Positions 1 to 10,854 of a stretch of 64,000 bases of DNA are shown here, in pieces; position 1 is the stretch's first letter; the number at the start of each line of letters is the position of its first letter. The notes under the pieces were generated by a model. That model did not search any database. It was not told where the DNA came from and saw only the letters and a list, made by a program, of their open reading frames with translations. Origin of the DNA: Streptomyces sp. HSG2 (GTDB lineage: Bacteria > Actinomycetota > Actinomycetes > Streptomycetales > Streptomycetaceae); assembly GCF_016598575.1 (NCBI RefSeq), contig NZ_CP066801.1, positions 1,174,501 to 1,238,500 on the forward strand. Reading direction: 5' to 3'. Made by a program: the position numbers and the translations under genes.

Positions 1-480
1 CACCCCGTCGACGATCTGGTGGACGATCTCCGCGGTGGAGAGGTTGCGGTCCAGACCGGCCTGACCGGTGGCGCAGAACGGGCAGTTCATGCCACACCCC
101 GCCTGCGAGCTGACGCACATGGTGACCCGGTCGGGGTAGCGCATCAACACGGACTCCACCAAGGTCCCGTCGAACAGACGCCAGAGGGTCTTGCGCGTGG
201 TGCCCGCGTCGGTGGACAGATGGCGGACCACCGTCATCAGTTCGGGCAGCAAGGCCTCACGCAGCCGCGCACGCGAACCGGCCGGGATGTCGGTCCACCG
301 CTCCGGCTCGGGCGCGTAGCGCGCGAAGTAGTGTCGCGACAGCTGCTTGGCGCGGAACGGCTTCTCGCCGAGGGCGGCGACCGCCTCCCCACGCTCGGCG
401 GGCGACAGGTCGGCGAGGTGCCGCGGCGGCTTCTTGGCTCCGCGGGGGGCGACGAATGTGAGCTCTCCGGGCTTGGGCAT
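1..480 (-). CDS. rlmN: 23S rRNA (adenine-C2)-methyltransferase RlmN, C-terminus cut by window edge
   Basis: Radical-SAM enzyme that methylates C2 of A2503 in 23S rRNA (and A37 of some tRNAs). The visible 160 residues begin [10 protein letters not shown] and contain the radical-SAM cysteine motif CGMNCPFC, preceded by the family sequence [10 protein letters not shown], then the start of the core domain ([12 protein letters not shown]). The ATG at 480 is the natural start; the gene runs off the left edge, so roughly the last half is missing. It lies 185 bp downstream of cdsA on the same strand. Family assignment is secure from the Cys motif and its surroundings. Confidence 0.95.
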   Translation of the reverse strand, partial: MPKPGELTFVAPRGAKKPPRHLADLSPAERGEAVAALGEKPFRAKQLSRHYFARYAPEPERWTDIPAGSRARLREALLPELMTVVRHLSTDAGTTRKTLWRLFDGTLVESVLMRYPDRVTMCVSSQAGCGMNCPFCATGQAGLDRNLSTAEIVHQIVDGV

Positions 481-665
481 GGTCGTACCAGTGTCGCAGA
501 TCCCCACCGATGCACCGGACGGGTCCCGGGTGCCCTCCGCGACGGCGCCGACGCACCCCACGGCGGCCTATTCGTCACGCCCCGGGGGCAGGCACCCTGA
601 AGAGCCACGAGGCCGCTGCCGGTGTTCGGTGACGGCACACGGGACGAGCCGACCTCTCGGCGCGG

Positions 666-1757
666 TCAGCCGCCGACGAAGATCACCAGGAGCAGCCACA
701 CCACCGGCGCCGTCGGGAGCAGGGAGTCGAGCCGGTCCATGATGCCGCCGTGCCCGGGCAGCAGCGAGCCCATGTCCTTGATGCCGAGGTCCCTCTTGAT
801 CATCGATTCGCAGAGATCACCGAGAGTGGCGCTGACCGCGACCGCCAGGCCCAGGACCAACCCCTGCCACCAGCGGCCCCCGTCGATCAGGAACTGCGTG
901 CACAGTGCCCCGACCACCATCGCGAAGGCCACCGCGCCCAGCAGCCCCTCGCGGGTCTTGCCGGGGCTGATCCGGGGGGCCAGCTTGGTGGTGCCGAAGC
1001 GCCAGCCCACGGCGTATGCCCCGGTGTCGCTCACGACGGTGAGCAGCAGGAAGGTCAGGACCCTCCACGGTCCGTCCTCGGCGGTCAGCATCAACGCGAC
1101 GAAGGTCGCGAGGAAAGGCACGTAGAAGGCGGCGAAGACACCGGCCGTGACGTCCCTCAGGTAATTCTCGGGAGGTTCGGTCATACGCCAGACGAAGACC
1201 GCAAGGGCCGTCAACGCCATGGCCACCCAGGCACCGTCGGCACCCCGGGCGTATCCGGCGACCACCATCGCCGCACCACCGACGGCCAGCGGCACCAACG
1301 GCACCCGAATGCCCCTGCGCTCCCGCAGGCGACGAGCCAGCTCCCACAGCCCGACCACCACCGCCGCCGCGATCACACCGACGAAGACGGCCTTCTGGAC
1401 GAACAACGACACGATGATGACCGCACCGAGCCCGACGCCCACTCCTATCGCCGCGCCCAGGTCGCGCCCCGCGCTCTTCTTCTGCGGTGCCGGCTGGGAC
1501 GGAGGCGCCGGGTTCGAGGCGTCGGGCATGGGCTCCGGATTCTGTCGGTCGCCCCGTCCGCCGTCCCGGCGCGCGTCGTACCCGGCGTCCTCGGGCACGC
1601 CGGGCACCACGGGCAGCGGGCGGGTGTGCTGAGCGCTGTGCGTAGGGTAAGCGGAATCCACCGGCGGCACCCCGGGGACATGGCCGGGGCGAGGCACCCG
1701 TTCGGCGGTCCCCACGTACCCGGTGCCCGTGGGTACGCCCCGGGAAGACTCGTCCAT
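666..1757 (-). CDS. cdsA: Phosphatidate cytidylyltransferase CdsA
   Basis: Makes CDP-diacylglycerol from phosphatidic acid and CTP, the branch point to cardiolipin, phosphatidylinositol and phosphatidylethanolamine, in the cytoplasmic membrane. The 363-aa protein has a ~100-residue Pro/Ser-rich cytoplasmic N-terminus and then about eight hydrophobic segments. The C-terminal signature SPGKTREGLLGA and the stretch HGGIMDRLDSLL match the CDS family. The ATG shares one base with the frr stop (TGATG), implying translational coupling. A later Met (MPDASNP) is possible but the coupled start fits better. Confidence 0.95.
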   Translation of the reverse strand: MDESSRGVPTGTGYVGTAERVPRPGHVPGVPPVDSAYPTHSAQHTRPLPVVPGVPEDAGYDARRDGGRGDRQNPEPMPDASNPAPPSQPAPQKKSAGRDLGAAIGVGVGLGAVIIVSLFVQKAVFVGVIAAAVVVGLWELARRLRERRGIRVPLVPLAVGGAAMVVAGYARGADGAWVAMALTALAVFVWRMTEPPENYLRDVTAGVFAAFYVPFLATFVALMLTAEDGPWRVLTFLLLTVVSDTGAYAVGWRFGTTKLAPRISPGKTREGLLGAVAFAMVVGALCTQFLIDGGRWWQGLVLGLAVAVSATLGDLCESMIKRDLGIKDMGSLLPGHGGIMDRLDSLLPTAPVVWLLLVIFVGG

Positions 1758-2314
1758 CAGACTTCGAGAAGCTCGGCTTCCTTGTGCTTCAGAAGCTCGT
1801 CGACCTGGGCGACGTACTTCGCCGTGGTGTCGTCGAGCTCCTTCTCCGCGCGGCGTCCCTCGTCCTCGCCGACGTCGCCGTCTTTGACCATCTTGTCGAT
1901 GGCGTCCTTGGCCTTGCGACGGACGGACCTGATCGACACCTTCGCGTCCTCGCCCTTGCCCTTGGCGACCTTGATGTACTCGCGCCGCCTTTCCTCGGTG
2001 AGCTCCGGGAACACCACCCGGATGATGTTCCCGTCGTTGCTCGGGTTGACGCCGAGGTCGGAATCGCGGATCGCCTGCTCGATGTTGCGCAGCGCGCTCT
2101 TGTCGAAGGGCGTGACGACAGCCATCCGTGGTTCGGGGACCGAGAACGAGGCCAACTGATTGATCGGCGTCATCGCGCCGTAGTAATCGGCCACGATCTT
2201 GTTGAACATCGCCGGATGCGCCCGGCCCGTGCGGATCGCGGCGAAGTCCTCCTTGGCGACCAGGACGGCCTTCTCCATCTTCTCCTCGGCCTCGAGGAGG
2301 GTCTCTTCGATCAC
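1757..2314 (-). CDS. frr: Ribosome recycling factor
   Basis: Splits post-termination ribosomes together with EF-G. Starting at the GTG at 2314 gives exactly 185 aa, the usual RRF length, beginning (V)[16 protein letters not shown]. An AGGAG Shine-Dalgarno lies six bases upstream of this GTG; an adjacent GTG one codon earlier would be too close. The open frame continues 62 codons upstream with no RRF similarity. The family signature [10 protein letters not shown] and the C-terminal helix [22 protein letters not shown] are present. Stop overlaps the cdsA start; pyrH lies 139 bp upstream. Confidence 0.96.
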   Translation of the reverse strand: MIEETLLEAEEKMEKAVLVAKEDFAAIRTGRAHPAMFNKIVADYYGAMTPINQLASFSVPEPRMAVVTPFDKSALRNIEQAIRDSDLGVNPSNDGNIIRVVFPELTEERRREYIKVAKGKGEDAKVSIRSVRRKAKDAIDKMVKDGDVGEDEGRRAEKELDDTTAKYVAQVDELLKHKEAELLEV

Positions 2315-2453
2315 CACTTGCTCCTGCGTCTCTTGAGCGGGCCCGGCCGTCCTCGTGTCGTAACGGCGGCCGGCCGCGTCGCGTCTTGTTCCTGCACCGT
2401 TCCCGACCCGCGGGACATTGTCCATCCCCCGAATCGGCGCGGCGGTCTCCGGG

Positions 2454-3302
<849 letters not shown>

Positions 3303-3400
3303 TCAATTCCGCTCTCGCCCGTGATGCGCGGGCACTCGACGGTGCCCGCGGACGGCCGCTGTCGACCCTACCCGGGTCGTGCCTCCGTCGCGGCGCGGAC

Positions 3401-4237
3401 TCAGATGCCGACCTTGATGCGCGAGAAACGCTTCAAGGTGACACCGGCCTCGTCCAGCACCTTCTGCACGGACTTCTTGTTGTCCAGCGCGTACGGCTGG
3501 CCCAGGAGCGTGGCGTCCTTGAAGAACCCGTTGAGACGACCCTCGACGATCTTGGGGAGGGCGGCCTCGGGCTTGCCCTCGGCACGGGTGGTCTCCTCCG
3601 CGATTCGCCGCTCGGCCTCGACGACGTCCGCGGGGACGTCCTCCTTGGCCAGGTACTTCGGCGCGAAGGCGGCGATGTGCTGCGCGACGCCCTTGGCGAC
3701 CTCGGCGTCGGGCTTGTCGAGCTCGACGAGGACGCCGATCTGCGGAGGCAGGTCGGGCATCGTGCGGTGCATGTAGGCGGCGACGTAGCCGTCGGCGAAG
3801 CGCGCGAAACGGTCCAGGACGATCTTCTCGCCGAGATTGGCGTTGGCCTCGTCGACGTAGGCCTGCACGGTCTTGCCGGGCTCGATCTCCGAGGCGAGCA
3901 GCGCCTCCAGGTCCGCCGGGCCGACCTTGGCGACGTGCTCGGCGATCGTCTTGGCCACGGCCTGGAACCTGTCGCCCTTGGCGACGAAGTCCGTCTCGCA
4001 CTTCAGCTCGACGATGACACCGGAGGAGTTGTCCTCGGCGATGAGCGAGACGACGGCGCCGTTCTCGGCGGAGCGGCCCTCGCGCTTGGCCACGCCCTTC
4101 TGGCCCTTGATGCGAAGCGCCTCGACGGCCTTGTCGACGTTGCCCTCGGCCTCGTCCAGCGCCTTCTTGCAGTCCATCATGCCGGCGCCGGTGAGTTCAC
4201 GGAGCTTCTTGACGTCGGCGGCGGTGTAGTTCGCCAT
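3401..4237 (-). CDS. tsf: Elongation factor Ts
   Basis: Nucleotide exchange factor for EF-Tu. The 278-aa protein starts [20 protein letters not shown] and has the two EF-Ts signatures: [19 protein letters not shown] and, near residue 80, [13 protein letters not shown], which contacts the EF-Tu nucleotide pocket. It then has the dimerisation-type region. Length is typical for actinobacteria. It lies downstream of rpsB, separated by a 12-bp hairpin. Confidence 0.97.
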   Translation of the reverse strand: MANYTAADVKKLRELTGAGMMDCKKALDEAEGNVDKAVEALRIKGQKGVAKREGRSAENGAVVSLIAEDNSSGVIVELKCETDFVAKGDRFQAVAKTIAEHVAKVGPADLEALLASEIEPGKTVQAYVDEANANLGEKIVLDRFARFADGYVAAYMHRTMPDLPPQIGVLVELDKPDAEVAKGVAQHIAAFAPKYLAKEDVPADVVEAERRIAEETTRAEGKPEAALPKIVEGRLNGFFKDATLLGQPYALDNKKSVQKVLDEAGVTLKRFSRIKVGI

Positions 4238-4337
4238 GAGTCTGTGAATCCTTCTCGAGGGTCTTGCGGATCGAGGATCTGCGGGTGCCCGGGTCCGCGC
4301 GGGAACGCGAGGGCGGGCACACCGCTGACCGGCGATG

Positions 4338-4378
4338 CCCAGGCGGGAGGGCGCTGGTGCCGACCGCTCCCGCCTGGG
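4338..4378 (-). terminator. Attenuator-like hairpin between rpsB and tsf
   Basis: Perfect 12-bp inverted repeat CCCAGGCGGGAG / CTCCCGCCTGGG with a 17-base loop, centred in the 161-bp rpsB-tsf gap. Its position inside a ribosomal-protein operon suggests partial termination or mRNA processing that sets the S2 to EF-Ts ratio. No T-run follows. Confidence 0.7.
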
Positions 4379-4398
4379 TCATCCACGGATGAGAGGCG

Positions 4399-5265
4399 TC
4401 AGGCCTGCTCAGCCTCGGCGGCGGGGGTCTCGGCCGGCTTCTCGGTCTCGGCGGCCGGGGTCTCCACCTCGGCGACCTCCGGCTCGGCCTTCTTCTCGCC
4501 CTCCAGCAGGTCGCGCTCCCACTCGGCGAGCGGCTCGCCGGCGGCCTTCTCGCCCTTGCCCTCGCCGGCGGCGCCGGAACGGGCGATCAGGCCCTCGGCG
4601 ACGGCGTCGGCGATCACACGGGTGAGGAGCGTGACCGAACGGATCGCGTCATCGTTGCCCGGGATCTTGTAGTCGACCTCGTCGGGGTCGCAGTTGGTGT
4701 CCAGGATGGCGACGACCGGGATGTTCAGCTTCCGGGCCTCGCCGACCGCGATGTGCTCCTTCTTGGTGTCCACGATCCAGACGGCGCTGGGCACCTTCTG
4801 CATCTCGCGGATACCACCGAGCGTCTTCTCCAGCTTGGCCTTCTCACGCGAGAGGACCAGCAGTTCCTTCTTGGTCAGGCCCGAGGCGGCCACGTCCTCG
4901 AAGTCGATCTGCTCAAGCTCCTTGAGGCGCTGCAGACGCTTGTAGACAGTGGAGAAGTTGGTGAGCATGCCGCCCAGCCAGCGCTGGTTGACGAACGGCA
5001 TACCGACACGGGTGGCCTGCTCGGCGATGGCCTCCTGCGCCTGCTTCTTCGTGCCGACGAACATGACGGTGCCACCGTGGGCCACCGTCTCCTTGACGAA
5101 CTCGTAGGCGCGGTCGATGTACGACAGCGACTGGAGCAGGTCGATGATGTAGATGCCGTTGCGCTCGGTGAAGATGAAGCGCTTCATCTTCGGGTTCCAA
5201 CGGCGGGTCTGGTGACCGAAGTGGACGCCGCTCTCCAGCAGCTCCCGCATCGTGACGACGGCCAT
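4399..5265 (-). CDS. rpsB: 30S ribosomal protein S2
   Basis: S2 helps assemble the 30S head-platform junction and S1 docking. The 288-aa protein starts [20 protein letters not shown] at the ATG at 5265 with a GAGGAG ribosome site nine bases upstream. Hallmarks are [23 protein letters not shown] and [10 protein letters not shown]. The C-terminal ~60 residues form an acidic Ala/Glu/Pro-rich tail typical of Streptomyces S2. The open frame runs a further 156 codons upstream, but that part has no S2 similarity. Confidence 0.97.
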   Translation of the reverse strand: MAVVTMRELLESGVHFGHQTRRWNPKMKRFIFTERNGIYIIDLLQSLSYIDRAYEFVKETVAHGGTVMFVGTKKQAQEAIAEQATRVGMPFVNQRWLGGMLTNFSTVYKRLQRLKELEQIDFEDVAASGLTKKELLVLSREKAKLEKTLGGIREMQKVPSAVWIVDTKKEHIAVGEARKLNIPVVAILDTNCDPDEVDYKIPGNDDAIRSVTLLTRVIADAVAEGLIARSGAAGEGKGEKAAGEPLAEWERDLLEGEKKAEPEVAEVETPAAETEKPAETPAAEAEQA

Positions 5266-5536
5266 GGCCGTACTCTCCTCGTGTTGCTCGGTTGTGCCGC
5301 GGGGCCGGACGGCTCCCGCGCCTGACGCCCACGACGCGCCGTGCCACAAGGGACCGAGGGGCGCTGACACGAGCTTCGACGAGCGCGTGTCGGGGCGTGC
5401 GAAGTCGACCCGGTCACCCGGGCCGCCAGCAGAAGTGTACGGGACCCGCGAGCCCTCGGGTGACGCCCCTGTCCACAACCGGTGAGTAGTCCACAGCGTC
5501 CGTCGGCAGCCACCACGCGGAGGGGAGAGTTCGGTC

Positions 5537-6412
5537 ATGAGACGGCGGCGACGGCACACCGGGGCCACTCTCCCGGCCTTGACCCTGATCATGACGGTCC
5601 TTCCGGCGCTCTTCCTCGGCGTGGGCGCCCGCCCGTCGGAGCCGACGGCGGCGGGGAGACCCGCGCCGACCCCGGGATCGTTCGGCGACGACGCGAGCGT
5701 CCCCGCCCTCGGGGTGCGCCGACCGGTCGACACCTCGCCACCGGTGATCCTGCGCGGCTGGGAACCCCCGGCGACGCCCTACGCGGCGGGCCACCGGGGG
5801 GTCGACCTGGCCGCGCCACCGGGGACGCCGGTGCGCGCCGTGGCGGCCGGACGGGTCTCCTTCGCGGGCCGGGTGGGTGGCCGGGGCGCCGTCTCGGTGG
5901 AACTGGCCGGCAGCGGAAACCCTCCGCTGCGTACGACGTACCTTCCCGTGCGGCCGAGCGTGGCGAGCGGCCGGACGGTCGCGGCCGGCGACACGGTGGG
6001 CACGATCGAACCGGACACATCGAAGCCCGCAGTCCGCCACTGTCCCCGGTCGTGCCTGCACTGGGGCCTGCGTCGCGGCGACGCCTACCTGGATCCGCTT
6101 CTCCTGATGCCGCCCGGGTTTCCGGGGACCGGGCCTTCACGACTTCTGCCGATCCCCGAGCCGGGGGCTCCAGGGCGCGGGGCGAGCCGCCGACGCCCAG
6201 GACCTCGGCACCGGGACGCCGGGCGAGGGCACGCGGCCAGACCTCCACACGCCCCGCACCTCACATCCGGACCCCGCGCAACACCATGGCGACGGCCGCG
6301 TCCACGACCTGGGGCGGGTCCTCCGCCGCGCCCAGCTCGATCCGTCGGACGGCCGCGTCCACGACCCCCTGAAGCAAGGACGCGGCGAGTCTCGGGCGGT
6401 CGTGGCCCATAG
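5537..6412 (+). CDS. Secreted M23/LytM-like protein with degenerate active site
   Basis: Has a signal peptide or anchor: RRRRR, then a hydrophobic stretch (residues 11-30). A LytM-type beta domain follows, with [15 protein letters not shown] (H-x3-D ligand pair), GDTVGTI and [16 protein letters not shown]23 metallopeptidases need H-x3-D, a catalytic His and an H-x-H pair. Here H-x-H reads C-L-H, and the strand that should carry the catalytic His reads TTYLPV. A binding or regulatory role on peptidoglycan is therefore likelier than hydrolysis (inference). The ATG has an AGGGGAGAG ribosome site. The last ~85 codons after LLLMPPG are Arg/Pro-rich, and the final 152 nt run antisense into tetR. 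Divergent from rpsB. Confidence 0.8.
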   Translation: MRRRRRHTGATLPALTLIMTVLPALFLGVGARPSEPTAAGRPAPTPGSFGDDASVPALGVRRPVDTSPPVILRGWEPPATPYAAGHRGVDLAAPPGTPVRAVAAGRVSFAGRVGGRGAVSVELAGSGNPPLRTTYLPVRPSVASGRTVAAGDTVGTIEPDTSKPAVRHCPRSCLHWGLRRGDAYLDPLLLMPPGFPGTGPSRLLPIPEPGAPGRGASRRRPGPRHRDAGRGHAARPPHAPHLTSGPRATPWRRPRPRPGAGPPPRPARSVGRPRPRPPEARTRRVSGGRGP

Positions 6413-6842
6413 TCGCCAGGGCGGCGACGACGATGGTGATCAGCGCTCCGTGCGCTGCGCGGATCCGCTCCCGCGCCCCCGCGTCCAGTTCGCTCGCGGA
6501 GATGGCCACCACGGCGCGGTGCCGACGGTCCCCCACCATCTCCAGTTGGGCGCGCACATACGCCTCCACCCGGGCCTCGGGACTCGCCTCACGGGCCACG
6601 GCGGCCTCGACCTCGGCGGCCCAGACGGGGAAGTCGACGGCGCACAGTTCCTCGATGACGGCCGCCCGCGATCCGAAGTACTCGTAGACGGAGGACCGGG
6701 CCAGCCCGGTGCGCTCCGCCAGGGCGGGGAAGGTCAGCGCCTCCGTTCCGCCTTCGGACAACAGGGAGCGTGCCGCGTCCAGCAAGGCGGCGCGCTGCAT
6801 CGACCGGTGCGCGGCCACCGAGGCCGCTCTGATCCTTGGCAC
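6261..6842 (-). CDS. TetR/AcrR-family transcriptional regulator
   Basis: 193-aa repressor-type protein starting (V)PRIRAASVAAHRSMQRAAL at the GTG at 6842. The N-terminal helix-turn-helix reads LTFPALAERTGLARSSVYEYFGSRAAVIEEL, which is classic TetR. The rest is an all-helical ligand and dimer domain. An ATG at 6800 (MQRAAL) is an alternative start but would remove the first helix. It lies between whiG and the M23 gene, and its 3' end overlaps the M23 frame antisense. Target and ligand cannot be read from the sequence. Confidence 0.9.
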   Translation of the reverse strand: MPRIRAASVAAHRSMQRAALLDAARSLLSEGGTEALTFPALAERTGLARSSVYEYFGSRAAVIEELCAVDFPVWAAEVEAAVAREASPEARVEAYVRAQLEMVGDRRHRAVVAISASELDAGARERIRAAHGALITIVVAALATMGHDRPRLAASLLQGVVDAAVRRIELGAAEDPPQVVDAAVAMVLRGVRM

Positions 6843-6946
6843 CGCTCCACTGTACGGACGGGCGCCGCGGCACGGGACCGGATCCACCCGACCCCCGGCA
6901 CCGGCCCCGCCCTCGGCCACCGGCAGGCTCGCCGCGGCGGGGCCGG

Positions 6947-7789
6947 TCAGCGACCGAAGCCGGCCAGCTTGGCACGCAACTGCAGGACGGACTTCGTGTG
7001 GATCTGGGACACCCGACTCTCGGTCACCCCCAGGACGTTTCCGATCTCGGCGAGGGTGAGACCTTCGTAGTAGTAGAGAGTGACCACGGTTTTCTCCCGG
7101 TCGGGCAGGGAGGTGATCGCCCGAGCCAGGAAGCGCCGCAGCTCCCGGTCCTCGGCCACCTCGACCGGGTCGGCGGCGTCGGTGTCCTCCAGGGTGTCCA
7201 GGAAGGTCAGGCGGTCGCCGCCGTCCGTCCCGGCGTGCAACAGGTCCTCCAGGGCCACGACATTGGCCAAGGACAGCTGCCGGAAGACGGCGTGGAGATC
7301 CTCCACGGGCATCGCCAGCTCCTCGGCCACCTCGGCCTCCGACGGCGTCCGCCGCAGGCGCGACTCCAGCGTGGCGTAGGCCCGCTCCACGTTGCGTGCC
7401 TTCTGTCGGACGGACCGCGGGATCCAGTCGAGGGCCCGCAACTCGTCGATGATCGCCCCTCTGATCCGGGTGATCGCGTACGTCTCGAACTTGATCTCCC
7501 GGTCGACGTCGAACTTCTCGATGGCGTCGATCAGTCCGAAGACTCCGGAGGAGACGAAGTCGGCCTGCTCGACGCTGGGCGGGAGACCCACGCCCACGCG
7601 ACCAGCCACGTACTTGACCAGGGGCGAGTAGTGCAGGATCAGTTGCTCCCTCAGCCGCACGTCCCCCGTCGTCTTGTAGGACCGCCACAACTCGTCGAGA
7701 GCCGAGGGGGCGGGCGGCCGGGCGCTTCGCCCGGTCCGGACGGCTGGGGAGGTGGCCGCCCGGTCGGGTCCGGAGAGGTGCTGGGGCAT
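6947..7789 (-). CDS. whiG: Sporulation RNA polymerase sigma factor WhiG
   Basis: FliA-class sigma factor that commits Streptomyces aerial hyphae to sporulation; in S. coelicolor it is held by the anti-sigma RsiG with c-di-GMP. The ATG at 7789 gives 280 aa ([15 protein letters not shown]), the known WhiG length; the frame extends 73 codons upstream without similarity. Region 2 includes [19 protein letters not shown] and [20 protein letters not shown]. Region 4 has [24 protein letters not shown] split by the helix-turn-helix [13 protein letters not shown]. Target genes whiH and whiI are not in this window. It lies about 270 bp from dprA. Confidence 0.96.
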   Translation of the reverse strand: MPQHLSGPDRAATSPAVRTGRSARPPAPSALDELWRSYKTTGDVRLREQLILHYSPLVKYVAGRVGVGLPPSVEQADFVSSGVFGLIDAIEKFDVDREIKFETYAITRIRGAIIDELRALDWIPRSVRQKARNVERAYATLESRLRRTPSEAEVAEELAMPVEDLHAVFRQLSLANVVALEDLLHAGTDGGDRLTFLDTLEDTDAADPVEVAEDRELRRFLARAITSLPDREKTVVTLYYYEGLTLAEIGNVLGVTESRVSQIHTKSVLQLRAKLAGFGR

Positions 7790-8062
7790 TCGTCGCCTTG
7801 TGCCGTTCTGCCGTTCTGCCGTGATGGCGTGCTGCCTTGCGTGGTCGTGACACGTCTGGATCGGTGCGCCCGTGAGGGGCATCGTGAGCGTAGCGTGACT
7901 GGACGGTGGCTTTGAGCGAAGGTCGGAGTGTGGGACATCGCGGATACGTTCCTCGCGCGCCAGTCCGAGAGGCCGCCACCGTCGAGAGCACACTCCCGCT
8001 TCCCTCAACTACACGTGCTCCCAACGGTGTCGGGCGTCCCTCGGACGGCCGAACGACCTGGG

Positions 8063-9232
8063 TCAGCCCCCGACGGCCTCGCCTCGACCCGTGGCTCTGC
8101 CCTGGCGTGTCAACTTCCAACCATCGACGTGTCGTTCGACATGGCCGAGCGCCCGAAGCTCGTACAGCCGGGCGAGTGCGTCACCCTCCACGGTCTGCGC
8201 CCGACAGGCGACGTCCGCCGCGGACACGGTCCCGCCGGCGGGCAAGGCCTCCAGCACCCGCCGGGCCGGTGACGGCAGGAGATCACGAGGGATCACGGGT
8301 CCGCGGCGCTCGGGAGCGAGTTCACCCATCGCTCCGACCAGTTCGACGATGTCGGCGGCGTCGGTGACGAGCTCGGCCTCCTCCCGTAGCAGACGGTGGA
8401 CTCCGGCCGAGCAACCGCTGGTGGCAGGCCCCGGGACCCCCATGACGAACCGCCCCAGACGCGAGGCCGCTCGCGCCGTCACCAACGACCCGCTTCGGTA
8501 GGCGGCCTCCACCACGACCGTCCCTCGGGTCAGCGCGGCGATCAGGCGGTTGCGGAGCAGGAAGCGCGTGGCCGTGGGATGGTCTCCCGGCGGCAGCTCT
8601 CCGACCACCAGCCCCTGCTCGGCGACACGGTCGAGCAGTCGGCTGTGTCCCCGGGGGTAGGGTCGGTCCAGACCCGAGGCGAGGACCGCGATGGTGGCGC
8701 CGCCGACGCCCAGGGCACCGCGATGCGCGGCGCCGTCGACGCCATAGGCTCCGCCCGACACCACCACCCACCCTCGTTCGGTGAGGTCCGCCGCCAGGGT
8801 GGCCGCCATGTGCGCGCCGTACTGGGTACAGGCGCGCGCCCCGACCACGGCCACCGACCGCAGGGCCCAGATGCGCAGATCCGGTCGGCCGCGCACCCAC
8901 AGCCCCAGCGGTCGGGCGTCGCCGAGATCCTCGAGCGGTCCCGGCCACTCCAGGTCGTCCGGGATCAGGAAGCGCATCCCCGCCTTCCGGGCCGCGGAGA
9001 GATCGAGATCCGGCCGAGCCCGCCGAGCCCGGGCCCGCAGCCCCGCCCAACGTCGAGGCCCGACGCCCGGGAGGGCGGGTCCTTCCTCCGTCAGTCGGCG
9101 CGCGACCTCCACGAGACCGATCTCGCGGAGCCAACGCCCTCCGAGCTCGTCGCCCGGTTCGAACACCCGGGTGAGGAAGATCCTGTCCAGGCGTTCGTCC
9201 TCGCCGAACCGGGGCGGGTGGGTACGAGGCAT
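8063..9232 (-). CDS. dprA: DNA-processing protein DprA/Smf
   Basis: Rossmann-fold protein that in transformable bacteria loads RecA on incoming single-stranded DNA; its role in Streptomyces is unclear. The 389-aa protein starts MPRTHPPRFGEDERLDRIFL. It shows SVAVVGARACTQYGA, VVSGGAYGVDGAAHRGAL, GLDRPYPRGH, RFLLRNRLIAALT and VVEAAYRSGSLVTA, all DprA core motifs. The C-terminal ~70 residues form a winged-helix DML1-like domain. The ATG shares one base with the comM stop (TGATG), so it is coupled to comM and yraN. Confidence 0.95.
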   Translation of the reverse strand: MPRTHPPRFGEDERLDRIFLTRVFEPGDELGGRWLREIGLVEVARRLTEEGPALPGVGPRRWAGLRARARRARPDLDLSAARKAGMRFLIPDDLEWPGPLEDLGDARPLGLWVRGRPDLRIWALRSVAVVGARACTQYGAHMAATLAADLTERGWVVVSGGAYGVDGAAHRGALGVGGATIAVLASGLDRPYPRGHSRLLDRVAEQGLVVGELPPGDHPTATRFLLRNRLIAALTRGTVVVEAAYRSGSLVTARAASRLGRFVMGVPGPATSGCSAGVHRLLREEAELVTDAADIVELVGAMGELAPERRGPVIPRDLLPSPARRVLEALPAGGTVSAADVACRAQTVEGDALARLYELRALGHVERHVDGWKLTRQGRATGRGEAVGG

Positions 9233-10854
9233 CACGTGAAGGATCCGATGGACACGGGAACGCCGCTCGGCACTCCTGTACGCAGTTGCAGCGCGAGCCC
9301 CACGTCCTCGGCACGAGGCCGGTCGTGGCCGGAGAGGTCCGCCACCGTCCAGGCCACCCGCAACACGCGGTCGAGTCCTCGCGCGGTCAACGAGCCTCGC
9401 TCCAGACCGCGCTCCGCCCGGTCGAGGGCGCCGGGAGCCGGGGGCCACCGATCGCGCAGCTCTCGGCCCGGGACCTCGGCGTTGCTCCGCCAAGGCGTGC
9501 CGGCGAGCCGGGCGGCGGTCCGCTCCCGGGCGCCGCGGACCCGGTCCGCGACCCGCGCGGTGGAATCGCCTCGGGCCCCGGCCTCGGTGAGCTGGGCCCG
9601 GGTGACACGTTCCACCTCCACCCTCAGGTCGACCCTGTCCAGGAGTGGGCCGGACAGGCGGGCCTGGTACCTGCGGATGGCCGAGGGCGGGCACTCGCAG
9701 AGAGCGTCCTCCCGAGCGAGACGCCCACAAGGGCAGGGATTCGCCGCGAGCAGCATCAGGAACCTGGCCGGATAGCGAACCATGCCCGCACTGCGTGCCA
9801 CGACGACGTGGCCGTTCTCCAGTGGCTGCCGAAGAGCGTCCAAGGCATGCCGGCTGAATTCGGGCGCCTCGTCGAGAAAGATCACGCCTCGATGGGCCAG
9901 CGAGACGGCTCCGGGTCGCGCGACACCGGGGCCACCGCCCACCAGGGCCTGCATGGTGGCCGAGTGATGGGGCGCGCAGTAGGGAGCGGAATCGATCAAC
10001 GGTCTTCCTGGTGGCAGCAGCCCGGCCACGGAGTGGACCGCGGTCACCTCCAGCGACTCCCGGCGGGTCAGCGGCGGCAGCACGGCGGGAAGCCGCTCGG
10101 CGAGCATGGTCTTGCCCGCACCCGGCGGACCCTCCAGGAACAGGTGGTGCGAGCCCGCCGCGGCGATCTCCAACGCGGTCCGTGCCACCCGCTGACCCAC
10201 CACGTCCGAGAGGTCGGGCACCGTCTCGTGTGGAAGGATCCCCGCCATCACCCCGGTGGCATCGGTCGTCCCGGGCAGTCGGAGTCCGGCCCTCGAAGGG
10301 TCGGGGCGCCGGCCGAGCGCGGGCTCCTCGTCGGGGGCCGGCTCGTCGGCCAGGATCGCCACCAGTTGCCTGAGGCTGCGCACACCGAGCACGGAGACGC
10401 CCGGCACGAGCGACGCCTCGACCGCGGAGCTCTCGGGTACCACGACGCGCTCGTAGCCCGCCTCGGCCGCGGCCAGGACCGCGGGCAGGACGCCCCGGAC
10501 CGGCCGAGCCCCGCCGTCGAGGCCGAGCTCGCCGATCATGACGATGTCCGCCAGCGCACGAGGGTCCACGCGCTCCGCGGCACCGAGCACGGCCGCGGCG
10601 ACGGCGATGTCGAACCCGCTGCCGCTCTTGGGCACCGATGCCGGACTGAGTCCGACGGTGAGCTTCTTCTGCGGCCACTCGATGCCCGAGTTGACGACGG
10701 CGGCCCGGACGCGGTCCCGGCTCTCGGTGAGGCTTTTGTCCGGCAGCCCGACCAGGGTGAAGGCCGCGACACCCGGTTCCAGCCCCGCCTGGACCTCGAC
10801 TGGCACACCCTCCACCCCGACCAACGCCACGGAGCAGGTGCGCGCGAACCCCAT
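9232..10854 (-). CDS. comM: YifB/ComM family Mg-chelatase-like AAA+ ATPase
   Basis: AAA+ ATPase; its Vibrio and Haemophilus homologue ComM promotes branch migration during transformation. The 540-aa protein starts [20 protein letters not shown]. It has an N-terminal Lon-like fold (VGLPDKSLTESRDRV), Walker A EGPPGAGKTMLAERLP, Walker B GVIFLDEAPEF, and a cysteine-containing insert NPCPCGRLA. A GTG one codon earlier is also in frame, but the ATG forms a TGATG overlap with the yraN stop. It sits in yraN-comM-dprA, a set often kept together. Confidence 0.93.
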   Translation of the reverse strand: MGFARTCSVALVGVEGVPVEVQAGLEPGVAAFTLVGLPDKSLTESRDRVRAAVVNSGIEWPQKKLTVGLSPASVPKSGSGFDIAVAAAVLGAAERVDPRALADIVMIGELGLDGGARPVRGVLPAVLAAAEAGYERVVVPESSAVEASLVPGVSVLGVRSLRQLVAILADEPAPDEEPALGRRPDPSRAGLRLPGTTDATGVMAGILPHETVPDLSDVVGQRVARTALEIAAAGSHHLFLEGPPGAGKTMLAERLPAVLPPLTRRESLEVTAVHSVAGLLPPGRPLIDSAPYCAPHHSATMQALVGGGPGVARPGAVSLAHRGVIFLDEAPEFSRHALDALRQPLENGHVVVARSAGMVRYPARFLMLLAANPCPCGRLAREDALCECPPSAIRRYQARLSGPLLDRVDLRVEVERVTRAQLTEAGARGDSTARVADRVRGARERTAARLAGTPWRSNAEVPGRELRDRWPPAPGALDRAERGLERGSLTARGLDRVLRVAWTVADLSGHDRPRAEDVGLALQLRTGVPSGVPVSIGSFT

